NCBI GenBank assembly: GCA_010645155.1
Contig: CM021318.1
Location: 6,506,059 to 6,570,058 of the forward strand
DNA length: 64,000 nt
Source: Tigriopus japonicus
Lineage: Eukaryota > Arthropoda > Copepoda > Harpacticoida > Harpacticidae
Direction: 5' to 3'
In this document: in pieces, positions 12,101-24,183 of the stretch
Position numbering within the stretch: the stretch's first letter is position 1
How the letters are laid out: every line of letters begins with the position of its first letter
The notes under the pieces: model-generated
What the model was told of the DNA's origin: nothing
The model's input: only the letters and a program-made list of their open reading frames with translations
Databases searched by the model: none
Program-made: the position numbers and the translations under genes

Positions 12101-15100
12101 AGGAAAACTCTCAAAACTTTTTAAAGTCCTAACATGAAGCATTTTTAATTTTTTTAGTGGATTTAAGAACGACAAAAAGTAATGAAAACGATAAATTATA
12201 TCAAGTGGTTAAAAGGGTGGACCTCCACCCTTTTAGGTGGTTTTTGCTTTTGTGACGTGTTAAACCCTTACTTAGAGAGGCTTGATACACTTAACTGAAC
12301 AAACGGTTTTTTAACCTCTTTAACATTCGTTTCATCCAATTACAGACCAAAAGTTTTAGAGCTTAACCAAAGCAACTAACTTCAATATAATTACCGTTTG
12401 ATTGTTTGTAATTTCAGGCTAACAGATTGTGTGAGGAAGTAACCGAGTGTCGTGGTCGAAGACTCACTCATGATGCTTTGTGCAAGATATGCGTCAAGAA
12501 CCAATGTAGGCGGGTCCAATTGGCTGAAAGTACCATTCGTGATGCCAAAACCATCATTGAGTTGTCCAAGAAACCCCTTTCAGAGTAAGGATTCTGAATA
12601 ATTATATGGATTCTAATTAATCCTTGTGTTATTGATGCTATTCTATTATTAATTAGTTCCGAGTTAGCGTTCTGGGTGGGGAAAATGTCGTTGAAGAATT
12701 GGCGAAAGATTGCCAAGGATGACTTGAATGAAGATATTCAAGAGGAGGCCGACAACTATGATGACGAGATGGACTTCATCGAGATCATGGAGATTGGATT
12801 GGCATCAAACAAAGATGATAAGGCTAACAAAAGCCCCGATTCCCAGAAGAACCATCTCTCTAATGGCACAACTATTAACGAAAAATCCTCCACAAGATCT
12901 GACGATGAACCAAAGGATAAAAATGGATCCTCAGATGATTCCGATGGCAAAGTTCAGCTTGATCTAGAAGAAGTCCAAACCAAACTTCTGAAAGTTGGCA
13001 CCGATATCAGTGTGGCGAAAATGAATGGAGCCACTCCCATCTCAACTAATCTCAACCCAAAAAAGGGCCTAGAAGTCCATCCAACCCTACCCAATGGCAC
13101 CAATTCCCCAATCACCAACGGCCATCATAATCATTCAAGCCCGTCCTTTAAAGTGGAGACTCCCACGGCTGTGAAAATCAAAGAAAACGGACATTTGGAA
13201 CCCAATAATCAACCCACTTCCATCGTCACATACCCTTTGTCCCAATTGCATGCCGAGCGACTGCATTTCAATAGTGATATCGTGTGCGAGCATGGAGAAC
13301 TCTCTCCCTTGACCGCCAATCGTCGACTGGTGTCCAAAGAGGTTTGGATGATCTTGAAACGGTATTTTCCGAGCACGCCTGATTTTGAGCGCGCTCACGT
13401 GACTTGTCCGCAATGTCGGGCGAGCGCCAATCAAGCAGCTAGAGCAGATGAAGAGCGAAGGGAACTAGCTCAAGCTCAAAAGAACGCCTTGAACGATGTG
13501 CTGAACGAGCGGAATCGGCCTTCATGGTCCAAGGCCAGTTTGAACAAGGTCTACTTGATCTCGCGCAGGTGAGTCTAAAGGGTTCTTTTTTTGTAAAGTT
13601 TTTAGTAAGAAATGTTAGTAATAGATGGACAATGGAGACTGATTTTGGAGGTTTGAGTGAGCTCTTCCAAATCATATCGCTAGCGGCTTGAGCAAGGAAA
13701 AGGCCTGTTTGGCAAGGTTAGGTTGCTCATGGGATCTGTGCAGTGATTAGGTTCTTCGTATTTAAAAGATCCTTCATGCATATAAGATACCATGAAGGTG
13801 TTATTATTTTTAGTATAACAATTTGGGATAAGAGCTAGAAAGATACTTCGCAGTTCATTTGTGCCTACTTGCATGAAAAACTCTTCAACAAGAGGGGTAA
13901 TGGGGAGGTGTAAGGGTAACTCATGGTAAAACTTTAAACCGCTTAGCCGAAAAAATGTAGAAATTAAGAACGAAATTCCATGGCAATAATCTTTTCAAAG
14001 TTGGTAGACATTGTCTTTGGAGTATTATGGAAATTGTGCAATATCATTACTTTACAGTTTGATAACGTCAAAACTTAAAGAAGGTGTCTTTTGACATGTT
14101 CCGTTTGATTCAGTAATCTCTAGAGGAAAATTCAATTCTTAATCTGATTTTCCTCGGCACAGCTTTGTTCAGGAATGGCGCTCATTCATCCGAAGTCCCT
14201 CGTCCAAAGATCCTGTCAGATTATTGGGCAACGACACTCTACTTTGTGAGCATGGAGGTCTTGTGTATCCCTTGGATTTGGACACTGAATCCGATTATGA
14301 ATCAGTGTAAGTATTCCTTCTTGAGATTTATCCATTTAACTCCTCTCTCTTGATGTGTCCACCTCTCTTTCTGTCTTTGATTATCTCCTTCTAAAGTGAT
14401 TCCTGGAGTGAGGATGACAAGAAGAGGTAATTCATCGAGCCCTTTGCACGCCTTACATTTGAATTTGTTTTACGCATGTTCACCACCATCTTAGAGATGG
14501 AGCGAATAGATGGGCCTCATGTTCAAAATATTGATTCTTTTTTTTTCAGCATATTTATGGTGTCAGAAGACGAGTGGGGTCATATTCGAAAATTCTTCCA
14601 AGTGGACCACACCATTTCGGTTGTGCGAAACAAAGATGGCCCGGAGCTTCTCAGTAGTGATCCCAAAGTGTGTGCCGAGTGTCTTGCCAAACGAAAGGAG
14701 CAGGAAGAACTGGTAAGCTACTTTCTCTATTATTAATTAAATCTATGTCATAAGTAGGGGTGCAGATTTCTGTCAAATAAAATTTGCCTTTTAGGCCCAA
14801 AAAATGGCAAACAATCAAAGAAATGACAAACAAACAAAGAAATGCCAAATAAAATGGCAAATAGACACGAAAAATTACCGAAACATAGCAAAACTAGCCA
14901 CTAAATTCGGAAAATGAGCATTATGTTTTACCAACAATAAAATGGAATGCAAGTGTATGAGAATTTAATAGAAAATATTTAGATTCCGTTGAATAATAAA
15001 TAAATCCTGAAAAGAAAACTATTTTGGCCAAAAATTTCTTTTGCCTTTTTTTTTTTGCCAAAAATACCAATTTTTCTTTGATGCAGCCAAAAAACGACAA

Positions 15101-17176
15101 ATTTTGCATTCAATTGCCCAAAAACCGACCAATTTTGTATTTATTTGCCCTAAAATGGCAAATAAATACATAAATACAAAAAAGGTTAAAAAAACTTTAA
15201 AAGCTAGCAAATTGCAAATAAACATGTTTTTGGGCATAAAATCTTATTTGCCTGAAATCTGCACCCCTAGTCATAAGGATAAAACACTCTGTCATCAACT
15301 AATAATTTTCACGAACTAATAATGAATTAGTTTGGTTGCTCTGATTTCTTTGCATTATTAAAAATGCCTTTGTTTTACATTACCTATCGGGTTTGTAAAT
15401 AGCAGAAGGAAATTTTATTTCCTGCAAGTCATATCAACAAAATATTTTTAGGAAGTTGCTTATATGTAAACTAAAAATTACATTTCTGAGGCTATAGCCT
15501 TCTTTTACCACTCAAAATATTCATCTTCGTGTTAGGACACCATTTTTGTTGCTCTTTGTTTTTAGTTCTATAATCAGTCATGAAATTTTGTTCTGTTTTA
15601 ACTTGGAACTTCATTGTTTGAAAGTGGCAACACCACAAACACGTAGAGCTTCAAAAAGGCTCACAAGATGACGCTTCTTTTACATAAGTTTCTTGCGCTG
15701 AAACAAGTTTATTTTTTTATCAATGGCAAGTCCCAAAAATCATCATGAAATCAAATGTGTACCTCCTGTTTTGTATTCACCTGCCAAAAATAGTTAAATG
15801 TGTAATAAGAGACTTCTATGTCAAAAAGTCTTATTAATTTGTTTTAGGAAAAATTATGCTACACCAATGTACCTATTTATGTCCGCCGGTTGACCGGATC
15901 GGACAAAACCCCCGTCTTTCTGGACTGCAAGGATCCGGATTTCACAAGTAGTGATGCCACCTCTCCCGGAGCAACAAGTACCAATGGCACACCCAACGGA
16001 CTTCCCCCAATGAAGAAGCAGAAGATGAGCGAGTCCAATGGAGTTGGATCATCATCAATTTCAGAATCTGGAACCTTTCGGATCGAAGAAAATGGAACCA
16101 GTCACACACCTCTCGTCGATGTCAGACGAAGTCATCGACGACAGAAAGTTCGCGGAGAAAAGGAGTTTATTGTCAGTTCATCCATGTTATTGCGGGATTT
16201 CAAAATCAAGGTAAGAACGTTGTCATAATGTTATTGTTTGGGTCACAAATATGTATTGATTTGAGTTGAATTGCAGATCATGGAGAGCTTCAAAGTGGCT
16301 CCTTTCGACCAGAATCTGTGTGTGAATGGGGTTTATCTCGAGGATTCTACGAAGACTTTGGGTGAATTAAAAGTCTTGCCCAAATCCTTGATCTATCTGC
16401 GACCAGATGAGCCGTCAACGAATGGAACCATTGATATGGATGAATGTTGGAGTATGCAACATCCCGAGGAAGGATTTAAAGGTAAACATTCACTTATACG
16501 GATTCATGATCAGTAGGGGGCGGAAAATTTTGGAAAAATGCCGAATAAAAATGTTTTCAAGTTAAGAAAATGGTCGGTAAAAGGTTTTTTTTATCATACA
16601 GCTCAAAATGGGCTCGTAAAGTTTTGTTTGCTATAAATGTATAAAAAAGAGCAAAAATAAGGTTTTTTTTTAAGTTTAAGTAAAAATTGTCGCCCAAAGG
16701 GTACAGATTACAAGCAACATTAGCCCTTGCAAATTTGGTTATAAGCAAAAAAGTGTTCTTGCTGTTTACTTGAGTCTATACTGTTTACTACTTCTGAAAG
16801 TGTATTTGCCATTTTTGAGAACCCACCCTAAAATAGGGCCAAATTTCAATCAAAATTCGAATCTCAATGCAAACAGGACGAAAATAATGAGCTTGGGTAT
16901 CAAATAAATTTCCCATCTTTTAATTTATTTTCCATTGTTTTCTTTTATAATTTCAAAATGAATTAAGTTTAGAAAAATGTTTTTGCCTTTATGAAATGAC
17001 TTATCTCCCCATTTTCTTCTTTTCACTTTATTCCTTATTTTAACTCATTTTACATTTTCTAGCCATTTAAAAAACTGTTTTCTGTTTGCTAGATATCTGC
17101 ACTTGTGATATAAAGGATCAATTTGTTTATTTTGTTTGTTTCCATTTCAGGAACTGGATTGTTAAGTGGCATGTGA
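6160..17176 (+). CDS. USP48: Ubiquitin carboxyl-terminal hydrolase 48
   Basis: Cysteine protease that removes ubiquitin; the family acts in nucleus and cytoplasm, including on histone H2A and NF-kB components. Exons: 6160-6430, 7709-8036, 8749-8998, 9065-9240, 9304-9472, 11119-11751, 11825-12076, 12418-12584, 12657-13568, 14163-14306, 14397-14426, 14550-14712, 15848-16210, 16277-16481, 17151-17176; all phases close, giving 1362 aa. Visible motifs: Cys box [14 protein letters not shown] with catalytic Cys136, [11 protein letters not shown], a CMACK zinc-ribbon half, His box [10 protein letters not shown] with His392, and WYKFSD. DUSP-type repeats follow, with CPHG-like CEHG motifs, and a C-terminal ubiquitin-like domain ending in [11 protein letters not shown]. 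It is about 330 residues longer than human USP48, owing to an acidic Glu/Asp run in exon 6 and a long polar linker in exon 9. The start ATG is inferred from alignment to the family N-terminus. Confidence 0.95.
9608..9745. repeat. Dispersed repeat in USP48 intron 5
   Basis: The stretch matches the reverse complement of about 26760-26925 with shared blocks TAGGCTAACACAC, GACGAAGTTCAA and AACAAACCAGAGTACTTCTT. The partner copy lies inside the 25448-27548 hAT element. No ends or target duplication could be defined here. Confidence 0.65.
10141..10272. repeat. Tandem repeat, 44-bp unit, three copies
   Basis: Three consecutive units begin at 10141, 10185 and 10229, each starting GACCTTTTGTGGCGGTTTGT and ending GGTGGTTGTCCT (the last end diverges). 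The copies are essentially identical, so the array is recent. It lies in the 1.6-kb intron 5 of USP48. Because 44 is not a multiple of three, all frames through it stay open, which makes spurious reading frames. Confidence 0.9.
14755..15269. mobile_element. Non-autonomous hAT element (515 bp)
   Basis: The element begins TAGGGGTGCAGATTTC at 14755 and ends with the inverted GAAATCTGCACCCCTA at 15269. The flanks 14747-14754 and 15270-15277 are both GTCATAAG, a perfect 8-bp target duplication. The interior is AT-rich, full of GCAAAT/ATTTGC words, with no transposase. It lies in USP48 intron 12. Related single ends are visible near 22017 (TAGAGGTGCAGATTCC) and near 35566 (ATGCACCCC). Confidence 0.9.
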
Positions 17177-17282
17177 AGATCACTCCACCCCCAAAACTAT
17201 ACGTCCCATTCCACTACCTTCCATTTATAGTTGTTTCATCACTATGTAGCGCTAATAGATGACCAATCCATTGCTATCTTAT

Positions 17283-19711
17283 TCAATCTGAACTCTTTAT
17301 AAGCAAATCCAATAGAAATGAGACCACTTTCACATTCAGACTATTGCCCAAAGCTCTAAATCGATGCAATTGAGTGGATTCCGGAGGGAATTCAAACTCC
17401 TCTGGAAACCCCATCAATCGACTAATTTCCTCGGGTGTGAAGAACCTCAGGTCCAATTCCTTCAAAATGGCCACTCTTTCCGCTTCCTTTTCTTTGGGAA
17501 GAGCCCGAAATCTTTGATAGACTGTGTCTAAATCGCCCGATTGTTGAAGAATTGACCCTGTACCTTCCACATAACGCCCATACGACTTGGTAAAACAACA
17601 AGATCGCTCTGATTTCGCATTCACGATGTCCATGACTTCGGCATATCTTAACAACATGGCATCACTGAGCTTTGTTGTGCAACAAGGACTTGTTTCTAGG
17701 AAAGATTCGAGTTTCGCGGGGTTTTGTGTTTGGCGCGAAACTTTCTGAAGAGAGGACAAATCAGTCCAAATTTCTGCGCGAGTTGGAAATTGGAAAGATA
17801 GTTGAGAAGATTGGCCGATTAGGTAGTATCGAAGGCGTGAATTTGGGATTCCGAGGTCGGTGGGCGAGATGAGGAACTCTTGCCAGTGGAATTGCATACT
17901 TTTTAGGGTTTGAATCAACTTTGAGCGTGCCTCAGACTCTTCAAATCCTGGAAAAACAAGGGATTGTCGCTAAGAGACTCAGTATAAGAGATTTCTTCTT
18001 CGAGATAACGTTTAAATGTATTTAATAACCGTTTCACTTAGTAATTTTGAAACTAAATTGGAAAAAATACCAAAAATTGTACTGTTTAGGATAGTCTTAC
18101 AACGTCTACACCAAAGGTCGGCAACTGCTTCTGTGCCAAGGCCCAAAAATTGATTACGTGTTGTCAGGGGCCCACCAAACATACTTTGGAAGGTTCAGGG
18201 GAGCACAAATTAAAGATCAAAGAGCTCGGTACAGCTGTATGGGAGGCTCGCGGGCCCACTATTTTGGACTTTCCCCAAAGCTCATGGATCCATCAAAGAC
18301 CACACTTAGTGACTAAATGTGGGCTGCGGCCCACCGGTTGCCTACCTTCGGTCTACACTTAGGCTGCCGACCTTGTTTACTGGGATTTTGTGCTGCAGAA
18401 AGGACCCTCGGGGGGGGGGAAAAAACTTTTCCTTGCCCTTTTTATAAGGTTCTAGATGCGTTTGCTTTGATAATAAAAAACAAAAAAATGATAAAGGAGG
18501 TCAATTAGGATAGTCAATTTACGAGGGCATCAAAGGACCAGCAAGACAGCAAGGTGTGTTTAAATGCTGTCCTTTTTTTCTGTGGTAGTTCAAAATAACA
18601 ATGGATATCAACTTTCGGTATAAAGTCTTCCCGCAAGAAGAACATGTGGCCTAGCTTTGCATATATAGTTTCAATCATAATTATAGATGATATGGTTTGC
18701 TGTTCCGGTTTCTTTTGAAACACCCGTTATGTTGCAATGTACCTTGTGAAATTGAACTTTGCTAATTAGTTCACGGGAAAAAACAAACTAAAAAATATTT
18801 CAGCACGTGCTTAAAATTACAAAGTTAATTGAGAGATTCGAGGTTGTTGATTAAAATGCAATGAAGAGTTAAATTTCACTGATATCTTTGAACTTCTCCA
18901 ACTCTTGTCTACCCAAAACTTCAGTTTAAGAAAAGTTCAAAACATTTGTGGAAAAGTATGATATTGGAACATCACTTTTTTTTGGCCTGTGAACTAACTA
19001 AAGGAATTTCAGCGCTCCTGACTCTTCTAACATGTCTTTTGAATACTCCAAAGATTTTTGTATGCAATAAACAAATAACGCTTGCAATCCTTATGTTTCA
19101 TGACAACTTTCACGTTTTTGTTTAATTGGCTCTCTCATAATCAATGATTCAGAATTCCTTAAACGCAAACTTCAAAAGAAGACTTTAAGTGTACCCAACA
19201 TTATTTGATCCTTCGTTTCCGTTTTGTTCTTAACCAACTTTGAAAGGTGAGTTTGTGGAAACCATTAATAAACCAAATCCAACCAACCTTTGACGTTTTC
19301 TAACAAGATGTATTTGAGTGTAGGAACTTGTGGCAGGATAGTCAACAAATGCAATAGAGGTTGAGATCGAGGGTCTTGGACATCTTTTTGGTTGCCTTGA
19401 CGGGTAAAAGGTTGACAAGGTGGACTCATTAGAACGGCTTCCACGCCCCATTGTTGCCATTGCTTGGCGGTTAAACCGCAAATATTTTTGGCGCTGTGAG
19501 GCACATCGGGAAAGTTATGGCGGTATACTGGAAGAATCATTATGGATTAATTTTTGTTACAAAAAGTTGAGCCTTTTAAGTTAAAACAATGCTTGCCTCG
19601 ATTTGGAACCTCGCTTATGTCTAAGGCTGCCACCACATCAAACTTAAGACCCGCATCTTTCAGAGCATAGTGCATCCCGCCAATGCCGCTAAACAGCTCC
19701 AGCACCTTCAT
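17283..19711 (-). CDS. TRDMT1: tRNA (cytosine-38-C5) methyltransferase, Dnmt2 type
   Basis: Uses S-adenosylmethionine to methylate C38 of tRNA-Asp and some other tRNAs. Three exons on the minus strand: 19711-19597, 19527-19288, 17947-17283; 339 aa plus stop, close to the fly Mt2 length. Motif I is LELFSGIGGMHYAL; motif IV SPPCQPFTRQG carries the catalytic Cys76; motif VI is LLENVKG; the Dnmt2-specific CFT segment reads CCFTKSYGRYVEGTGS; the C-terminal RFRALGNSLNV block is the last methylase motif. All key residues are intact. Intron 1 (19528-19596, 69 nt) has a GC donor (GAG|GCAAGC) and an AG acceptor, required for the frame to read NRVYRHNFP. The gene is convergent with USP48; its stop is 106 bp from the USP48 stop. 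Intron 2 holds a degenerate repeat. Confidence 0.95.
18107..18380. mobile_element. Degenerate hAT-like repeat in TRDMT1 intron 2
   Basis: A block locally richer in GC than its surroundings begins TACACCAAAGGTCGGCAACT and ends with an inverted, diverged GGCTGCCGACCTTG. Internal words such as GCGGGCCCAC and GGGCTGCGGCCCACC resemble those in Charlie/Zaphod-type hAT elements, which also start with a GGTCGGCAA motif. An alternative end GGTTGCCTACCTTCGGTCTA lies at 18336-18355. No clear 8-bp duplication was found, so the edges are uncertain. Confidence 0.45.
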
Positions 19712-21436
19712 GACTTAGAGTCAAAAGACACGGGATTAATTCTAATGAATTGTTGCTTCCACACGAGGCCTCATGCATGTATGTCCCGAGTTTCAAATCA
19801 AAGACATCAACCTTGCCAACAAAGAGTCAACACACATGCTTCCATAGAGTTGAAAAACATAGAGGGAAACATCCGTTGACTCTACTAGTCAGCTTTGTTT
19901 GTCAACATTTGTCTAAGTCCAAGTTGTCCCTATTAAACATTCCAAAAAGAAGGTGAAATGCTCCCTAGACTGACAATGAAAATCTTTAAACAGACCATAC
20001 AATTAAAGAACGGAAAATGTAAATTTTAAAGTCAGAAAAATATGTTTTAAGGGTTTATTGGAGAGCAAACAATCATACACTCTGATGTGAAACCCCATTA
20101 TTTATAGTTTCTGTTTCAGTGTACAAAATCAATATGGAAATTTTGGTAGAAAGAAGTTTTGGCCCATCAGTAAAATTGTATTGAGGAAATAAAAATATGT
20201 GCTAAATGCACTTTCTTACTGAGTTAAAAAAATGTAAAGAGGCATGTCATGATGTTTCAAATTTTAGATAAGCTATGCATTTCTTTTTATTATTATTATG
20301 ATTATTCAAAGAATCAAATAAATAATAAAGAAATATTCAAAGAAACAGAGATTCAAAGAAAGAATTATTCAAAAGATCCATACTCATGTCATCAAAGGAC
20401 ACTTGGGGAACAGACTGCCAGGAACAAACATGACTTAGTTTAATCTGATTACCCACCCTTATCAAAGCAAATTTAAGGTGTGTGGCATACGCACTTTCAA
20501 AATTCCATGTTAATATATGCTGAATGCATTAAAACAATATAATCATTTCAGCCATTTGAAATTCCGTTTGTCCTTCAATGGCAACTAGCAAAATAGAATA
20601 TTTATGCTAACTCTAACTTAGTGACGCAAAAGATCTGCTCTAGTATATCTGGTATGAATCGAGAAGTTCAAAATTGGTCAAAATTTTGTTTGATGCAATC
20701 TTTCAAGACCTCCCAGTTAAAGAAGCTCAGGGGAAAGAAGCGCCAACAGAGTCAAGTTGTTTGGCTTTTTTGAAGCTTCAAATGTTTGCCATTTTTGTCG
20801 CCACCATCAATCAGGAAGTTCAAGTTATAGTGAAAGTCGATTTTGCAATCAATTTACATAGATCATCCCAGTAAAGACATTGGTCATTGGATCATAAAAT
20901 GAGATGGATTCAAGCTCTTCCATGGATATTTTTCGGTCAAAGGCTCCTTTTCCCTGTATTTTTTTCTCTTGCACTTCCCGGTATGTTTGGCATTTTTAAA
21001 GCTTCATGATAAAGGCACCGTTGCTAGTGTTCTTCTTTCACATGAGCTTCTGTACTCCTAGTCAGCTGTTACTGTAAGGACAATGACTCCTGCCGAAAAA
21101 TAGCAATCCCCACTCTATTTTTTTGGCCTCCATATCCGTTCCCGTCTATTCGTCCATCCATTATTCCCTGGACGCCAGAGTGCCCAAACCAAATTTCTCT
21201 TTTAGCCTCCCTCATCAACGTGTATCCTCCAATCCGCCCAACCGCGATTAACATTACAGCCTCTTAATCTCCATTATTACCCGCGATTCCGAACCCTATC
21301 CCATGACCTCCGAGTCCTAAGACGTCATTCACCGTCTAGGTTTCAGCTTCTTATTTATGACAGCTGAGCTCGTGTAATCTTACGTCCCGCCCAGATCTCC
21401 TCGATTCCCTCCCAATTTTGTTGAGTGGGCGGGTTC
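19712..21436. other. Divergent upstream region of TRDMT1 and WDTC1
   Basis: No gene was recognised. TRDMT1 reads leftward from 19711 and WDTC1 rightward from 21437, so both promoters should lie here. The last 400 bp before WDTC1 are clearly less AT-rich (CCTCC, CCCGC and CCGCCC words), as expected for a promoter and 5' UTR. A (TTA)n-like patch occurs near 20288. Confidence 0.5.
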
Positions 21437-24183
21437 ATGGCGGATCGAGATTTATGGGAACGCGAATTGGGCGTTCGACCGCCCGAAAGTTTCCGGCAAA
21501 CGCGGGCTTGGCGTCGCCCATTAGTCGAACGATTGGGTTTAGCCGCTGAATTGACCGGACATCGCGGTTGTGTGAATGCGGTCACTTGGAATTCGGCCGG
21601 AACCCGTTTGATATCCGGTTCGGATGACCTGGATGTGTTGGTTTGGAATCCGTGGGCTCCGGGAACCGCTTTGAAGCCCGTGACCGCGATTAAGACCAAA
21701 CATGAGACGAATATTTTTGCCACGCACTTCTTGCCTCATTCGGGTAAGGATAATAAAGCAGCTATAAAATTTTAAAACAATCCAAAACAACATTGGTGCC
21801 TCTACTGAATGTTCACTTTGGCTAGAGAATTAATTCTTGGATGGATCAATAGGGATCTGATCTTTTATTCAAAGGTTATGATTCTGACTGGGATTAGAGT
21901 ATAATTGATTATTATGAAATGAAGTCATTGTTTTCAGAGCATATGATTTTAGATACTGTGGTTCTCTTAACATAAACCTTTTGGGGTGCAAATTGTTTGA
22001 TCTTTGCCTCATAAGTAGAGGTGCAGATTCCAGGTAAAAATAGAAACTAAGCTTTATAGGCTCCCAAGAAAATCTCTTTTGTTTACGTGTGTGGCTGCGA
22101 AAGAAAAATATTTTAAAAAATTGAACTAGGAAATTATAGATGACCCCTTAAGAACTGAAGTTTTTACTTACCACAAACTTATATTGCAACCATAAGTTAG
22201 GTAAGGTATAAAATTATATTTTAGGGTATATAATAAGGTATTAGTTACCAACAATTTATCTATGCTATGATGAATTCGTATTTAAAGACCCAATATTCTG
22301 AATACATTCAAGCCTAGAAAAAAAAAACTATCCATAGAGGACTGTGAACTATCCTATATCTACAAACTTTATATCAAGCTTTGACTAGATGCACTTTATT
22401 TAGGTCAACGGCAAGAGTGATGCTATATTTCACTGTTATGGAGTCAGAAATCACTGATATTGGGATGTTCCAAGAAGCAAAAATCCTACTCTTCGCCACT
22501 TTTTGGTTGCTAATCTGAAATACTTGTGGTTATTTGCATTAAAAGCAAAGGTTTGACTCAAAAGAATTACATTTTACAGATGGCCGGGATCGAACCCCAG
22601 TCTTCTGCATGTCAAACAGCCGTAGTACGCATTAAGTTATAGTAGTTAAACTAATGTTGAGTAAATATAACTCCATGCTACTTCTGTCTTCAGGCGATAT
22701 TACGGCTGTGAGTGGAGCGGGTGATGCCCGTGTTTACGTCCACGACCTCAATCAACGCTCCACCATCCAAGGCTTCCACAGTCATCTCGAACGTGTCAAA
22801 TCCTTGGCCGTGGCTCCGGATTGCCCTCATCTCATCTGGTCCAGTGGTGAAGATGGAATGGTCATCCAAATGGACCTTCGAACCGATGATTCCCGAGGTC
22901 AACTCCTTCTTGCCACTCGTCCAATTCAGATCAAAAGCATCGCACTCAATCCCGTTCGTCCAGATTTGATGGCCGTGGGCGGAACCACCAATTCCGTCCA
23001 TATCTATGACCGTCGAACCCTTTCTTTACAATCCGTGCCCAAGGATATCTCTTCGTTAGACTCGATTTCTTCCCAGGTGAGCTCTCCGGTTCAAAGTTGT
23101 GCACCTGCATTCTTTCCGGAGAAGAGACCCATGTGGAGCTTTATGTCTCCGGCCAATTCCGTCACTTATTTGACCTTTTCGGCGGATGGTCATGAGCTTT
23201 TGGTCAACTACAGTGGTAAACAGATCTATTTATTCGACTTACTTCACCCTTCAAAGCCCAATATCTTGCAATGGGAGCCTTCCAAGTGTCTGGACACCGA
23301 GTTTTCAGAAGGAAATGTAGCTTTTCGACGCGATGTGGAAGCCTTGAAAATCCGGGCCAATAATTTGTTCAAGTGCAATCAGTATCATCGGGCCATTGAG
23401 CTCTATAATGAGGCCTTGTTGAAGCAAAAACACCCTATTCTATTCAGTAATCGTGCGGCTGCCTTGATGAAACGAAAATGGGTGGGTGATCTCTATGCCG
23501 CACTTCGAGATTGCTACGAATCTTTGGACTTGAACCCGCGATATATCAAGTCCCATTTGCGTGTGATGCGCATCCTGGTAGACCTAAAACAAAAAGAACG
23601 GGCACTCAAATACATGGCCTTTTTCGCCGATTCTTTCCCCGATCAACTTTCCACAGAATCCTTCAAGAAGCTCAAGCATGATATCAGTGAATCCGAGGAT
23701 ATCCCATCCCCTCCAGATCCTCCATCATCCCAAGACCATCAAGATTTCAAAACCAGGTTTGTGGGACATTGCAATGAGAGTACGGATATCAAACAAGCCT
23801 CGTTTTGTGGGCCTTGTGGACAACAAGATGTGATAGCAGCCGGATCGGATGGCGGGAATATCTTCTTTTGGGATAAAACCTCCACGAATTTGATCCACGT
23901 GTTGGACAGTGATAGTGCCGTGACCAATTGTGTTCAAGCCCACCCGAATCAGCCTTTGATGGCCAGTTCTGGGATCGATAATGTGATACGACTCTGGTCT
24001 CCCATGGCCGAAGATGGAAGTGAGAATGAGAAAGCGGTCGGTGATTGGGAATCACAGATTGTGGAGAATCAGAATTGGCGTGAATCGGATCATTTTGGAT
24101 CGTTGATCGATTGGTCTTCGGTGGGTCGTCGAATGAGTAGTGATGAGGAGCATGAGGGCGTTATGGAGTGCTTACAGAGCTAA
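21437..24183 (+). CDS. WDTC1: WD and tetratricopeptide repeats protein 1 (adipose)
   Basis: Substrate-receptor type WD protein of the DDB1-CUL4 ubiquitin ligase; the fly ortholog adipose limits fat storage. Two exons, 21437-21743 and 22694-24183, join in phase to give 598 aa. The N-terminal part has LTGHRGCVNAVTWN, then SGSDDLDVLVWNPW, IFATHFLPHSG and VYVHDL WD units. A TPR segment lies around residues 315-420 (ANNLFKCNQYHRAIELYNEA, then SNRAAALMKRKW). Two further WD units follow (ITKHE-like start, IIFFWDKTSTNLIH-type and IDNVIRLWSP). The ATG at 21437 was preferred over an in-frame GTG 12 bp upstream because MADRDLWERE aligns with the family start. The C-terminus keeps the conserved NQNWRESDHFG-type segment. 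Confidence 0.94.
22579..22645 (-). repeat. tRNA-Val-like relic in WDTC1 intron
   Basis: On the minus strand the sequence has a B box GGGTTCGATCCC and an anticodon-arm-like CTGTTTGACATGCAG whose loop would show GAC (Val). The 5' half does not form an acceptor stem with the 3' half, so this is a tRNA-derived relic or SINE head and not a working tRNA gene. Confidence 0.4.

Noticed and set aside
15041..15319. 92-codon frame on the plus strand
   Set aside because: It lies inside the hAT element at 14755-15269 and is low-complexity AT-rich sequence without coding character.
16515..17105. Possible further hAT-type element in USP48 intron 14, from TAGGGGGCGG to ATATCTGCAC
   Set aside because: The inward sequences do not form a convincing inverted repeat and the flanks show no 8-bp duplication. 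It may be a diverged relative of the 14755 family, but the edges cannot be supported.
22009..22060. CTCATAAG followed by TAGAGGTGCAGATTCC in the WDTC1 intron, like the left end of the 14755-15269 element
   Set aside because: No matching inverted end or second CTCATAAG was found downstream, so it is at most a truncated remnant. It is mentioned only as a family relative.
22690..24055. Several minus-strand frames opposite WDTC1 exon 2
   Set aside because: They are mirror frames of strongly conserved WD/TPR coding sequence and have no homology of their own.
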